A DNA stretch of 64,000 nucleotides, taken from RHLJ01 sp965247355 (lineage in GTDB: Bacteria; Bacteroidota; Rhodothermia; Balneolales; Balneolaceae). Both the position numbers and the translations under genes were made by a program. Below the pieces are notes generated by a model that had not been told where the DNA came from, did no database searches, and was given only the letters and a program-made list of their open reading frames with translations. The stretch lies in NCBI GenBank assembly GCA_965247355.1, contig OZ252011.1:2914001-2978000 (forward strand), given 5' to 3'. Below are positions 51,258 to 59,871 of this stretch, piece by piece (position 1 is the first letter of the stretch; each line of letters opens with the position of its first letter).

Positions 51258-53312
51258 ATGTCTGAATTCAAACTTGTTTCTCCTTACAAACCCGCTGGTG
51301 ACCAGCCATCTGCAATCGCTGAGCTTACTGAGGGTGTAAATGCAGGAGACAAATTTCAGACCTTGCTAGGGATTACCGGATCAGGTAAAACCCGAACTAT
51401 TGCCAATGTGCTGGAGAACGTTCAAAAACCTACGTTGGTGATGAGTCATAACAAAACTCTGGCTGCACAGCTTTTTCGGGAGCTAAGTGATTTCTTCCCG
51501 GATAATCGTGTCGAGTTCTTTATTTCTTATTACGATTACTATCAGCCGGAAGCGTATCTCTCAGCTCAGGATAAGTACATCGAAAAAGATCTTTCTATCA
51601 ACGAAGAAATTCAGCGCCTCCGACTTCGGGCAACCAGCTCGTTACTATCCGGGCGTCGGGATGTCATCATCGTTTCTTCGGTGAGCTGCATTTATGGTAT
51701 TGGTTCTCCATCAGAATATGCAAAGTTGATTGTGTCATTAAGTACGGGGATGGAAATTCCACGCAATAAGCTGCTTTATGATATGGTGGATCTTCATTAC
51801 ACCCGTAATGATCATGATTTCAGGCGAGGCGTATTTCGTGTTCGCGGTGATGTGATCGATGTGTTTCCGGCGTATTCTGACGAAGGGTTGCGCATCACAA
51901 TGTGGGGAGATGAAATAGAGACCCTTCAACTATTCGACACCGATACAGGTAATATTCTGGAGGATGTACAGGAATTCAAGATATACCCGGCGTCACATTA
52001 TGTGACTACTAAATCCCGGCTTGAAGAGTCAATTAATCAAATTCGTGATGAGCTTCAATGGAGAACCAAGGTGCTTATTGATGAGGAAAAATTCCTGGAA
52101 GCTAAACGGCTTGAGCAGCGCACCTTATTTGATATCGAAATGATTCAGGAAATCGGGTATTGCTCAGGAATTGAGAATTACTCCCGTTATCTGAGTGCCC
52201 GTAAACCCGGAGAACGTCCTTTCTGTTTGATGGATTATTTCCCGGATGATTATCTGGTGGTGGTCGATGAGAGTCATCAAACAATTCCTCAGATTTCGGC
52301 AATGTACGGGGGTGACCGTTCGCGTAAAGTGCAGCTTGTGGATCATGGTTTCCGACTCCCTTCAGCAATGGACAACCGTCCACTTACTTTTGATGAGTGG
52401 GAAGGCAATGTTAATCAGGTAATTTTTGTGAGCGCCACACCCAGTGATTATGAACTCGAAAAAAGCCGGGGAGTATATACTGAACAAATCATCCGCCCAA
52501 CCGGATTGATGGAGCCTGAAATTGAAGTGCGACCTCTTGGAAATCAGGTAGATGATCTGCTTGATGAAATTCGAATTCGAATAGCCAAAAAAGAACGTGT
52601 CCTGGTAATTACTTTGACCAAGCGTTTAAGTGAAGAACTCAGTGAATATTTAAAAAATCTGGGTATTTCCGCTGCATATATGCATAGTGAACTGGATGCT
52701 CTGGAGCGGATTGAGGTAATCTATAAATACCGCCGTGGTGATTATGATGTGCTGGTTGGTATCAATTTGTTGCGGGAGGGAATCGATATACCGGAACTTA
52801 GTCTGGTCGCCATTATGGATGCAGATAAAGAAGGCTTTCTTCGTTCAGCAACTTCATTATTTCAAATTGTAGGAAGGGCAGCACGAAATGTGGAAGGGAA
52901 AGCTATTTTGTATGCCGATAAAATCACGGATAGCATGCAAAAAGTGCTCGATGAAACTGAGCGCCGGAGAAAAGTTCAGGAAGACTATAACAAGAAGCAC
53001 GGGATTACCCCAACCACCATTGCCAAAGAACTTAAACCTCTGGTAGATCCGTCTCTGATTTCTAATCAGAAATTTGATTACGAAGGTGAGGCTGCGAAAG
53101 CTGCCGAACAGGATTATCTGGAAACCATCAAAGTGGCGGAGGATGGAATTCAATACAAAGCCAGTCCTGCTATGAATGAGGTCACTTTTGAAAGCAAGGA
53201 TAAATTAATCGCTCACCTCAGAGAAACGATGCTTCAGGCCGCCAGAAATATGGAATTTGAAGAAGCGGCCCGAATCCGTGATCAGATTGGGAAGCTGGAG
53301 AAGGAGTTGTAA
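51258..53312 (+). CDS. uvrB: UvrABC system protein B
   Basis: Damage-recognition helicase of nucleotide excision repair. Walker A GITGSGKT is near residue 38-45, the beta-hairpin region YYDYYQPEAY near 90, and helicase motifs DESH and QIVGRAARN follow. A C-terminal UVR motif (FEEAARIRDQIGKLEKEL) binds UvrC. I chose the ATG at 51258, because family proteins begin SEFKLVSPYKPAGDQ. An ATG at 51228 would add ten unrelated residues. The final length of 684 is normal. Confidence 0.95.
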   Translation: MSEFKLVSPYKPAGDQPSAIAELTEGVNAGDKFQTLLGITGSGKTRTIANVLENVQKPTLVMSHNKTLAAQLFRELSDFFPDNRVEFFISYYDYYQPEAYLSAQDKYIEKDLSINEEIQRLRLRATSSLLSGRRDVIIVSSVSCIYGIGSPSEYAKLIVSLSTGMEIPRNKLLYDMVDLHYTRNDHDFRRGVFRVRGDVIDVFPAYSDEGLRITMWGDEIETLQLFDTDTGNILEDVQEFKIYPASHYVTTKSRLEESINQIRDELQWRTKVLIDEEKFLEAKRLEQRTLFDIEMIQEIGYCSGIENYSRYLSARKPGERPFCLMDYFPDDYLVVVDESHQTIPQISAMYGGDRSRKVQLVDHGFRLPSAMDNRPLTFDEWEGNVNQVIFVSATPSDYELEKSRGVYTEQIIRPTGLMEPEIEVRPLGNQVDDLLDEIRIRIAKKERVLVITLTKRLSEELSEYLKNLGISAAYMHSELDALERIEVIYKYRRGDYDVLVGINLLREGIDIPELSLVAIMDADKEGFLRSATSLFQIVGRAARNVEGKAILYADKITDSMQKVLDETERRRKVQEDYNKKHGITPTTIAKELKPLVDPSLISNQKFDYEGEAAKAAEQDYLETIKVAEDGIQYKASPAMNEVTFESKDKLIAHLRETMLQAARNMEFEEAARIRDQIGKLEKEL

Positions 53313-53400
53313 AAAAAAGGGAGCAAGCGTTCAAGCTCACCCCCTGAGGGATTTATGGAGTTTTTCCAAATAATTAACATGCTATAAACCTATAGCCCGG

Positions 53401-53859
53401 CTAATTATTTTCCTTCATTCCGACTTTTTTGCAAAGTCGGCCCAACTCCTTCAGCTCCTCAGAGGTAAGTGCCGAAAATTCGTCTACAATTTTTTCAACA
53501 TGAACCGGAAAATATCCTGAAATAAAATCCTCTCCTTCTGCTGTTAGACTCACAATAGATGCTCTTCGGTCATTTGGATCGGTTTCTCGTTTCACATAAT
53601 TCCGCTTCTCGAGATTGTCTATTACCAGCGTAATATTCCCGCCTGTTTTTAAAATTTTTGCGCCGAGATCTTTTTGGTTGGAAGGACCCAAATGAAGTAA
53701 TGCCTCAAGTATTCCAAACTGGCTTAATGTTAACTTTTCACAAGAGTCTGCCAAATGTCTGCTTAACCGATTGTTTATACTTTCAGATGCTCTCGTCATT
53801 TTGATGAAAGCATTAAGTGACTCGACTTCCTTTTTTGATCCTTTAAAATGTGTTGGCAT
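53401..53859 (-). CDS. MarR-family transcriptional regulator
   Basis: 152 residues with the MarR winged helix: LTLSQFGILEALLHLGPSNQKDLGAKILKTGGNITLVIDNLEKRNYV, and the wing RETDPNDRRASIVSLTAEG. The dimer helices are at both ends. The ligand is unknown. A perfect 20-bp palindrome lies 14 bases upstream of the start (53874-53893) and is very likely its own operator. It converges with uvrB and follows xth on the same strand. Confidence 0.88.
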   Translation of the reverse strand: MPTHFKGSKKEVESLNAFIKMTRASESINNRLSRHLADSCEKLTLSQFGILEALLHLGPSNQKDLGAKILKTGGNITLVIDNLEKRNYVKRETDPNDRRASIVSLTAEGEDFISGYFPVHVEKIVDEFSALTSEELKELGRLCKKVGMKENN

Positions 53860-53873
53860 ACTGGATTATACTA

Positions 53874-53893
53874 TTTGTTTAACATTAAACAAA
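53874..53893. promoter_or_regulatory. MarR-type operator
   Basis: TTTGTTTAA-CA-TTAAACAAA, a perfect 9-2-9 palindrome between the xth stop and the marR start. Its length and position fit an autoregulatory MarR-dimer site. Confidence 0.65.
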
Positions 53894-53914
53894 CATCGGC
53901 CCTGAAGCACCCGT

Positions 53915-54685
53915 TCAGTCTAAATCGTAAAGAATAGTAACTGGTGCATGGTCTGACATATCCCATTCTTTTTCTATAAATGCACCTTTGGCTTTTGATG
54001 CCAATCCCGGACTGGCCATATGGTAGTCAATTCTCCAGCCTTTATTTCTTTCTTTGGACGCAGCACGATAGCTCCACCAGGAATATAGATCTGGTGTTTC
54101 CGGATGCAGATTTCTGAATACATCTTCGTAACCCAGCTTCAGGAAATCAGTTACCCATTTTCGTTCTTCAGGCAAAAATCCCGAATTGTTGTGCTGTTTT
54201 GATGGGTTATGAATATCAATTTCTTCGTGGCAAATGTTGAAATCACCACAGATCAGCGTGGGTTTTTCATCATCAGATAATTGCTTTCCAAAGGCTGTAA
54301 AATCATCCAGAAATTTCATTTTCAAATCCTGACGATGATCACCACTTGAACCACTTGGGATATATACCGAAACTAACCGAAAATCTTCGTATTCAAATGT
54401 AAGAACGCGGCCTTCGTTATCAATCCAGTCTACACCTATCCCTTCCTGAATGGATAGCGGTTCTTTTTTACTATAAATCGCTACTCCGGAATACCCTTTT
54501 TTTTCAGCCACATAATAGGCCTGATGATATTCCAGTTCTTTCATGTCTTCCGGAACCTGATCGATATTAGCTCTGAGTTCCTGAAAACAGATGATGTCCG
54601 GTGCAGACTTTTCAATCCATTCCATCAAGCCTTTACGATGTGCTGCCCTGACCCCGTTAATATTATACGAACTGATTTTGAGCAT
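53915..54685 (-). CDS. xth: exodeoxyribonuclease III / AP endonuclease
   Basis: Base-excision-repair AP endonuclease of the ExoIII type, 256 residues. Motifs: SYNINGVRAA (start), ICFQELRA with the metal-binding Glu, YSGVAIYSKK, GDFNICHEEID, GWRIDYHMAS, and SDHAPV at the end. The start overlaps the tyrS stop by one base, and it is the last gene of the yqeY-cvpA-tyrS-xth operon. Confidence 0.94.
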   Translation of the reverse strand: MLKISSYNINGVRAAHRKGLMEWIEKSAPDIICFQELRANIDQVPEDMKELEYHQAYYVAEKKGYSGVAIYSKKEPLSIQEGIGVDWIDNEGRVLTFEYEDFRLVSVYIPSGSSGDHRQDLKMKFLDDFTAFGKQLSDDEKPTLICGDFNICHEEIDIHNPSKQHNNSGFLPEERKWVTDFLKLGYEDVFRNLHPETPDLYSWWSYRAASKERNKGWRIDYHMASPGLASKAKGAFIEKEWDMSDHAPVTILYDLD

Positions 54686-55899
54686 TATGCCCCTTTCAGA
54701 ATCGCGTATTTACGCTTTCCAACTTTAAGAACTTTTTCGTCCCCGGAATCTAACGAGAGCTCAAGCCCGATATCACTTACTTTCTCATCATCGATGCTTA
54801 CTCCACCCTGCTTGATAAGACGCTTAGTTTCCCCATTGCTTTGAGAGAAACTGAGCTCGGAAATAATATCTAATAACCGGGTCGCTTCCCCAGCTTTCAA
54901 TTCAAACTCAGGAGCATCATCAGGAACTTGTTTGTTGATGATGGTTTGCTCAAAATGTTCTCTCGCTGCTTTTGCGCCTTCCTCTCCGTGATAGAGTTTA
55001 GTAATCGCAAATGCTAAATCATGCTTCGCGTTTCTCGGATCATTTTCTACTTTTTCTTTAATCGCAGAAAGCTCTTCGGTTGGAACATCAGTCACTAACT
55101 CGAAGTATGTGTAAATCAAGTCATCGGGAATGGATAACGATTTGCCGTACATATCATTAGCCGCTTCATCAATTCCAATATAGTTGTCGTACGACTTCGA
55201 CATTTTTGCTGATCCATCAGTACCTACAAGCAACGGCATCATCAGGCAAACCTGTGGTTCAATGTCACTGTCTTTTTGAAGTTGACGACCAACAAGTAAA
55301 TTAAATTTCTGATCTGTTCCTCCAAGCTCCACATCATTTTCCAGATGAACAGAATCCTGTCCCTGAGCTAATGGATACAAAAACTCGTGCAATGAAATCG
55401 GCTCATTATTATTGAATCGTTTCGAAAAATCATCCCGCTCAATCATTCGTGCCACGGTTGTTTTTGATGTCAATCGAATCACATCAATAAAACTCATAGA
55501 ACCCAACCAGTCATGGTTGTTTACAATACTTAATCGGGAGGTATCCAGAATTTTCTGCGCCTGATCGATATACGACTGAGCATTTTCCTGAACTTCTTCT
55601 GCAGTAAGTGGCGGTCTGGTTGTATTCTGACCGGTTGGATCTCCAATCATTGCCGTAAAACCTCCGATTATCAGAATAGCTTCATGCCCCAAATCCTGAA
55701 ATTGCCTCATTTTTCTCAGTACCACTGAGTGACCTAAATGCAGATCGGGACGAGTCGGGTCAACTCCGAGCTTAATTTTTAGCGGTTTAATCTCTTTCGC
55801 TGATTTTTTGAGCTTTTCTTTAAGCTCTTCAAGAGGAACAATTTCCGTCGTTCCTCTTTGTATAATTTCCAGTTGTTCTTCTACAGGAAGAAATGCCAT
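54685..55899 (-). CDS. tyrS: tyrosyl-tRNA synthetase
   Basis: Class I synthetase charging tRNA-Tyr, 404 residues. HLGH is at 54-57 after GVDPTRPD, and KMSKS is in GSAKMSKSYDNYIG. A C-terminal S4 RNA-binding domain starts near TKRLIKQGGVSIDDEKV. The DPTRPDLHLGH and KMSKS combination fits the TyrZ-like group (about 400 residues). It is in an operon with cvpA upstream (adjacent bases) and xth downstream. Confidence 0.95.
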   Translation of the reverse strand: MAFLPVEEQLEIIQRGTTEIVPLEELKEKLKKSAKEIKPLKIKLGVDPTRPDLHLGHSVVLRKMRQFQDLGHEAILIIGGFTAMIGDPTGQNTTRPPLTAEEVQENAQSYIDQAQKILDTSRLSIVNNHDWLGSMSFIDVIRLTSKTTVARMIERDDFSKRFNNNEPISLHEFLYPLAQGQDSVHLENDVELGGTDQKFNLLVGRQLQKDSDIEPQVCLMMPLLVGTDGSAKMSKSYDNYIGIDEAANDMYGKSLSIPDDLIYTYFELVTDVPTEELSAIKEKVENDPRNAKHDLAFAITKLYHGEEGAKAAREHFEQTIINKQVPDDAPEFELKAGEATRLLDIISELSFSQSNGETKRLIKQGGVSIDDEKVSDIGLELSLDSGDEKVLKVGKRKYAILKGA

Positions 55900-56481
55900 C
55901 TAATTATCGTTTTGGTCTATCGTTTCGTTCAAAAAAGGTAAGTTATTCACCGGGTTATATTTGCTCAGGTTTTCCTGAATGGTTTCCGTATAACCTTCCG
56001 CGCCGGGATAAATAAAAGCAACTGCTTCATATGTCCACGGACCTAAATATATGATGTACGGATAAAGTAAAGAATTGTCCCTTACTTCTTCCTTAGGAAT
56101 ATTAAATCCTGCCAAAAGAAGAAGAATTGTACTTACAATCATCCCACTTTTCAGTATTCCGAAAAGTGCGCCTAAAACCCGGTTTACTGCGCTTAGTTTT
56201 ACTGCCTTCAATAATTCTTTTGTGAGATAAGCAATCAGCGCTACAACGCTAAGTGTGCCTATAAAAAGAAGTGCTGCGGAAAGAAATGGAATGTAGGATG
56301 CTGCTTCATCTTCAAAGAATGGCTGGATGATTACGCTGAGAGCATCCATATATTTAAAGGTGAGAAATACCGCAAGAATAATTCCTGCAATATTCAGGAC
56401 CTCTTTCACAATTCCATTTACTGCACCTTTATATGCAAAGTACAATAATGGAATGGCTATGATGAGGTCCAGAATTTCCAT
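55900..56481 (-). CDS. CvpA family membrane protein
   Basis: 193-residue protein with four hydrophobic segments: IIAIPLLYFAYKGAVNGIV, LNIAGIILAVFLTF, IPFLSAALLFIGTLSVVALIAYL and GMIVSTILLLLAGF. It starts MEILDLIIAIPLLYFAYKG, the normal CvpA beginning. A ALFGILKSGMIVS block is also typical. CvpA proteins are linked to colicin V export and envelope functions in E. coli. The role here is unknown. It is joined to yqeY by a one-base overlap and to tyrS directly. Confidence 0.88.
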   Translation of the reverse strand: MEILDLIIAIPLLYFAYKGAVNGIVKEVLNIAGIILAVFLTFKYMDALSVIIQPFFEDEAASYIPFLSAALLFIGTLSVVALIAYLTKELLKAVKLSAVNRVLGALFGILKSGMIVSTILLLLAGFNIPKEEVRDNSLLYPYIIYLGPWTYEAVAFIYPGAEGYTETIQENLSKYNPVNNLPFLNETIDQNDN

Positions 56482-56939
56482 CAGCCGGCAAGCTCTTCTT
56501 TAACGATTTTACTCACTAAAGAACCATCTGCTTTTCCTTTCAACTGACCCATTATTGGTCCCATCACCTTACCCATATCCTGAGGTCCGGAAGCACCCAT
56601 TGCTGTTATTTTTTCCTTAACAACCTTCCGGACTTCATCCTCGCTCATCATTTCAGGCAGGTAGGCCTCGATGATTTCCAGCTCCATTTCTTCATTGGCT
56701 ACCAGATCTTCCCGGCCTCCATCTGTAAACTGTGTAATAGATTCTTTTCTTTGCTTAGCTGCTTTTGTGAGCACTTGTAATGCCTGCTCATCTGAAAGTT
56801 CCGCTTCTCCACCCTGTCTTTCAGCAATTTCTTTTTCCATCAGCTTAGCCTTCAAAGACCTAAGCACCCGCAACCTGTCCTGATCTTTAGCTTTCATAGC
56901 AACTTTCAGGTCTGAAAAAATCTGTTCTTTGATACTCAT
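56481..56939 (-). CDS. YqeY/GatB-like protein
   Basis: 152 residues of the YqeY family, related to the tail domain of GatB amidotransferase: SDLKVAMKAKDQDRLRVLRSLKAKLMEKEI, ELEIIEAYLPEMMSEDEVRKVV, and the end MGKVMGPIMGQLKGKADGSLVSKIVKE. It is thought to bind tRNA, without proven function. It heads the yqeY-cvpA-tyrS-xth operon. Confidence 0.93.
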   Translation of the reverse strand: MSIKEQIFSDLKVAMKAKDQDRLRVLRSLKAKLMEKEIAERQGGEAELSDEQALQVLTKAAKQRKESITQFTDGGREDLVANEEMELEIIEAYLPEMMSEDEVRKVVKEKITAMGASGPQDMGKVMGPIMGQLKGKADGSLVSKIVKEELAG

Positions 56940-56970
56940 ATTCTATATTCCTTTGATGGTGAAATTAAGC

Positions 56971-57008
56971 AAAAAAAAAGGTTACACAATTAGCTTGTAT
57001 AACCTTTT
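56971..57008 (-). terminator. terminator of the rpmB-rpmG-DUF4295 operon
   Basis: On the minus strand, AAAAGGTTA (57000-57008) pairs with TAACCTTTT (56976-56984), followed by a run of T residues from the A-tract 56971-56979. It starts 20 bases after the DUF4295 stop. Confidence 0.75.
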
Positions 57009-57028
57009 AAATTCGTTTTGTTACGTTA

Positions 57029-57199
57029 TCAAGCTTTATTCTTCTGAATAAATTCTTTCACGTTGTCCTGCTCAACCATTGCTTCACGATAAGAATACTT
57101 ACCACTCTCATTTTTAGTTGAGATAATAACTTTAGCCATTCTTTTGGCTGCCATTTTTGCCTGAAGTGCATCTGCACCAAATACTTGTTTCTTAGCCAT
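57029..57199 (-). CDS. DUF4295 ribosome-associated small protein (bL38-like)
   Basis: A 56-residue, lysine-rich protein (starts MAKKQVFGADALQAKMAAKR, ends QDNVKEFIQKNKA). The middle VIISTKNESGKYSYREAMV matches the DUF4295 family. From memory, this family was seen as a new large-subunit protein, named bL38, in a Flavobacterium ribosome structure. I cannot check that here. It is the third gene of the rpmB-rpmG operon and is typical of the Bacteroidota branch. Confidence 0.85.
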   Translation of the reverse strand: MAKKQVFGADALQAKMAAKRMAKVIISTKNESGKYSYREAMVEQDNVKEFIQKNKA

Positions 57200-57208
57200 G
57201 GTTCAACC

Positions 57209-57373
57209 TTATTTAATTTCTTTGTGAACGGTATGCTTGCGAAGAACAGGATTATACTTCTTCAGCTCCATACGATCAGTTTGTGTACGTCGGTTTTTGG
57301 TAGTTACATACCGGGAAGAGCCTGGCTTCTCGGTACACTCCAAAATTACCTGAACTCTGTTACCTTTTGCCAT
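57209..57373 (-). CDS. rpmG: 50S ribosomal protein bL33
   Basis: 54 residues: MAKGNRVQVILECTEKPGSS, RYVTTKNRRTQTDRMELKKY, NPVLRKHTVHKEIK. It matches bL33 well. Only one of the CxxC zinc cysteines remains (ILEC), so it is a zinc-free (C-minus) form. It lies between rpmB and the DUF4295 gene with gaps of 4 and 9 bases. Confidence 0.95.
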   Translation of the reverse strand: MAKGNRVQVILECTEKPGSSRYVTTKNRRTQTDRMELKKYNPVLRKHTVHKEIK

Positions 57374-57377
57374 TGTT

Positions 57378-57623
57378 CTATACTTGTTTTAAAAGTGTTC
57401 CTTTGCGACGCGCATCTTTAAGCACTTCAGTGATCCCTTTCTTATTGATCGTTCTGAGTGTTTTTGCAGATACTTTTAGAGTAATCCACTTATCTTCTTC
57501 AGGGATGTAAAAGCGTCTTTTTTGCAAATTCAAATGAAAGCGGTGCTTCGTCTTATTATTAGACTTCGAAGAACGGTAACCGTTCATCGCCTTCTTTCCA
57601 GAAATATCGTCTCTTCGCGACAT
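57378..57623 (-). CDS. rpmB: 50S ribosomal protein bL28
   Basis: 81 residues (starts MSRRDDISGKKAMNGYRSSK, then TKHRFHLNLQKRRFYIPEED and KVSAKTLRTINKKGITEVLK). It matches bL28. It is the first gene of the ribosomal trio and is divergent from gyrB. Confidence 0.94.
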   Translation of the reverse strand: MSRRDDISGKKAMNGYRSSKSNNKTKHRFHLNLQKRRFYIPEEDKWITLKVSAKTLRTINKKGITEVLKDARRKGTLLKQV

Positions 57624-57901
57624 TGTTTTTGGGTTATTTCGTTTTTGAGATAGACATCAAAGATAGGGGTATAATTCTCAAAACTCAACGATTTTGATAT
57701 CAAAAAAACAGAAATTTTTAGTTATCCACGGATTTAAGAGTTTTCCACATTAGAAAGCGCTGTTTTTGGCTGTCAAATTTCCCCCAAAAACCCACATCTC
57801 TATTTTTTTTAATATCGACCCTGCCTTTTTTTGTTTTTGACCTCAATAGCCCTATTTTCCGACGTTAAAAAACTCATCTAAACAAGCTATCACCCTAATT
57901 T
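57624..57901. promoter_or_regulatory. AT-rich divergent control region of rpmB and gyrB
   Basis: There is no gene in 278 bases. Two DnaA-box-like 9-mers, TTATCCACG (57722-57730) and TTTTCCACA (57741-57749), lie 19 bases apart in the same orientation. T-runs (57803-57811, 57827-57833) make the DNA easy to melt. Both promoters must be here. I do not call an origin, because only two imperfect boxes are seen. Confidence 0.4.
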
Positions 57902-59839
57902 ATGGCTAAAAAACAAGGTTCCGACTACAAGGCTTCAAATATACAGGTTTTAGAAGGTCTTGAGGCGGTTAGAAAACGCCCTGCGATGTACATTGGAGAC
58001 ACCGGGCAGAGAGGACTTCACCACTTAATTAATGAGGTGGTAGATAACTCTATCGATGAAGCCCTCGCCGGACATTGCGATCACATAATTGTACAGATTA
58101 ATAAAGACGGTTCTTTAACCGTTGAGGATAACGGTCGTGGTATCCCCGTTGATGTTCATGAAAAACTAGGAATTCCTGCAGTAGAGGTTGTACTAACAAA
58201 ACTTCATGCCGGTGGTAAGTTTGATAAAGACACGTATAAAGTCTCCGGAGGATTGCACGGTGTGGGTGTTAGTTGTGTGAATGCACTATCTACATTATTC
58301 CAGGCAGAAATTCACCGTGATGGAAAAATCCATAAGATGGAATTCGAAAAGGGAATAACTACTACTCCTTTGAGTGTTACCGGAAAGAGTGATAAAACCG
58401 GAACATTTATCACTTTTCTTCCCGACCCAAGCATCTTTACTCAAACAGTTGAATTTAAGTTCAATATCATTGCTGAAAGAATGAGGGAGTTAGCCTTCCT
58501 TAATCCGGAAGTTACTATTGAACTCATCGATGAGCGGGAAGAAGATGAAGAATTAGGCAAAGAAGTTTACCATTATGAAGGTGGAGTTCGGGATTTCGTT
58601 CAGTATCTGGATGAAGCCCGCGACACTTCAATGCCTTCACCTATATATATACAAGGAGAAGTTGAAGGCGTTCCGGTTGAACTTGCTATGCAATACAATA
58701 GCTCTTATGCTGAAAATGTTCATTCTTATGTGAATAACATTAACACCCGGGAAGGAGGAACTCATGTTTCCGGTTTTAGAAGAGCATTAACCAGATCCCT
58801 TAAAAGTTATGCAGACAAAAATAACATTATAAAATCGAATAGTAAGATTTCGATATCAGGGGAAGATTTCAGGGAAGGTTTAACGGCTGTGCTTTCTGTA
58901 AAAGTTGGTGAGCCTCAGTTTGAAGGTCAAACTAAAACCAAACTTGGTAATTCAGAGGTACAAAGTGCGGTTGAAGTTACCGTATATGATCAGCTGAATG
59001 AGTATCTGGAGCAAAATCCTAAAATTGCTAAGAAAGTAATTGAGAAAGTTGTTCTCGCTGCTGAAGCCCGGGAAGCAGCCCGAAAGGCGCGTCAACTTGT
59101 TCAACGTAAAAGCGTGATGAGTGGTGGCGGACTTCCTGGTAAGCTGGCCGATTGCTCGATCAAAGATCCTGAACATTGTGAAATCTACTTAGTGGAGGGT
59201 GACTCTGCGGGCGGTTCTGCAAAAATGGGCCGAAACCGAAGCTTTCAGGCGATATTACCCCTTCGTGGTAAAATCCTGAATGTTGAAAAAGCGAAGATCA
59301 ACAAGATTCTGGAAAACAAAGAGATTCAGGCTATGATCACAGCTTTTGGATCCGGAATCGGACATAGTGAAGAAGAGTTTGAGTTGGAAAAGCTCCGGTA
59401 TCATAAAATTATCATCATGACTGATGCCGATATTGATGGTTCTCATATTCGAACCCTACTACTTACTTTTTTCTACCGGTATATGAGGCCGCTTCTTGAA
59501 ATGGGTTACGTATATATTGCAACGCCTCCTTTATATCGAATTACTGCTGGTAAGAATTTAGAATATGCGTGGGATGATGATACCCGCGATAAGCTTGTCA
59601 AAGAGTTTAAAAAAGGAAAGCGCAAATTCGATGTTTCCAGATATAAGGGACTTGGGGAGATGAACCCCGAGCAGCTATGGGAAACTACTATGGATCCGGA
59701 AACCAGAACACTTCAACAAGTTTCTATCGAGAGCGCTGCTGGTGCCGATAAAATGTTTTCTACACTTATGGGAGACGACGTTGCTCCTAGACGGGAATTT
59801 ATTGAACGGAATGCCAAGTACGCAAAACTCGATATTTAA
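57902..59839 (+). CDS. gyrB: DNA gyrase subunit B
   Basis: ATPase subunit of gyrase, 645 residues. The GHKL ATPase begins VLEGLEAVRKRPAMYIGDTG with the Mg-binding Asn in NEVVDNSIDEA and the glycine loops DNGRGIPV and GGLHGVG. The TOPRIM domain has EGDSAGG with E432 and DADIDGSHIRTLLL. It ends GDDVAPRREFIERNAKYAKLDI, the usual gyrase C-terminus. gyrA follows after 32 bases. Confidence 0.97.
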   Translation: MAKKQGSDYKASNIQVLEGLEAVRKRPAMYIGDTGQRGLHHLINEVVDNSIDEALAGHCDHIIVQINKDGSLTVEDNGRGIPVDVHEKLGIPAVEVVLTKLHAGGKFDKDTYKVSGGLHGVGVSCVNALSTLFQAEIHRDGKIHKMEFEKGITTTPLSVTGKSDKTGTFITFLPDPSIFTQTVEFKFNIIAERMRELAFLNPEVTIELIDEREEDEELGKEVYHYEGGVRDFVQYLDEARDTSMPSPIYIQGEVEGVPVELAMQYNSSYAENVHSYVNNINTREGGTHVSGFRRALTRSLKSYADKNNIIKSNSKISISGEDFREGLTAVLSVKVGEPQFEGQTKTKLGNSEVQSAVEVTVYDQLNEYLEQNPKIAKKVIEKVVLAAEAREAARKARQLVQRKSVMSGGGLPGKLADCSIKDPEHCEIYLVEGDSAGGSAKMGRNRSFQAILPLRGKILNVEKAKINKILENKEIQAMITAFGSGIGHSEEEFELEKLRYHKIIIMTDADIDGSHIRTLLLTFFYRYMRPLLEMGYVYIATPPLYRITAGKNLEYAWDDDTRDKLVKEFKKGKRKFDVSRYKGLGEMNPEQLWETTMDPETRTLQQVSIESAAGADKMFSTLMGDDVAPRREFIERNAKYAKLDI

Positions 59840-59871
59840 CAGACATCTACAAGGATTTAGAGACTTAATTT

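Noticed and set aside
57624..57901. Replication origin upstream of gyrB
   Set aside because: There are only two imperfect DnaA-like words and no dnaA gene or iteron cluster. The region is adequately explained as a divergent promoter.
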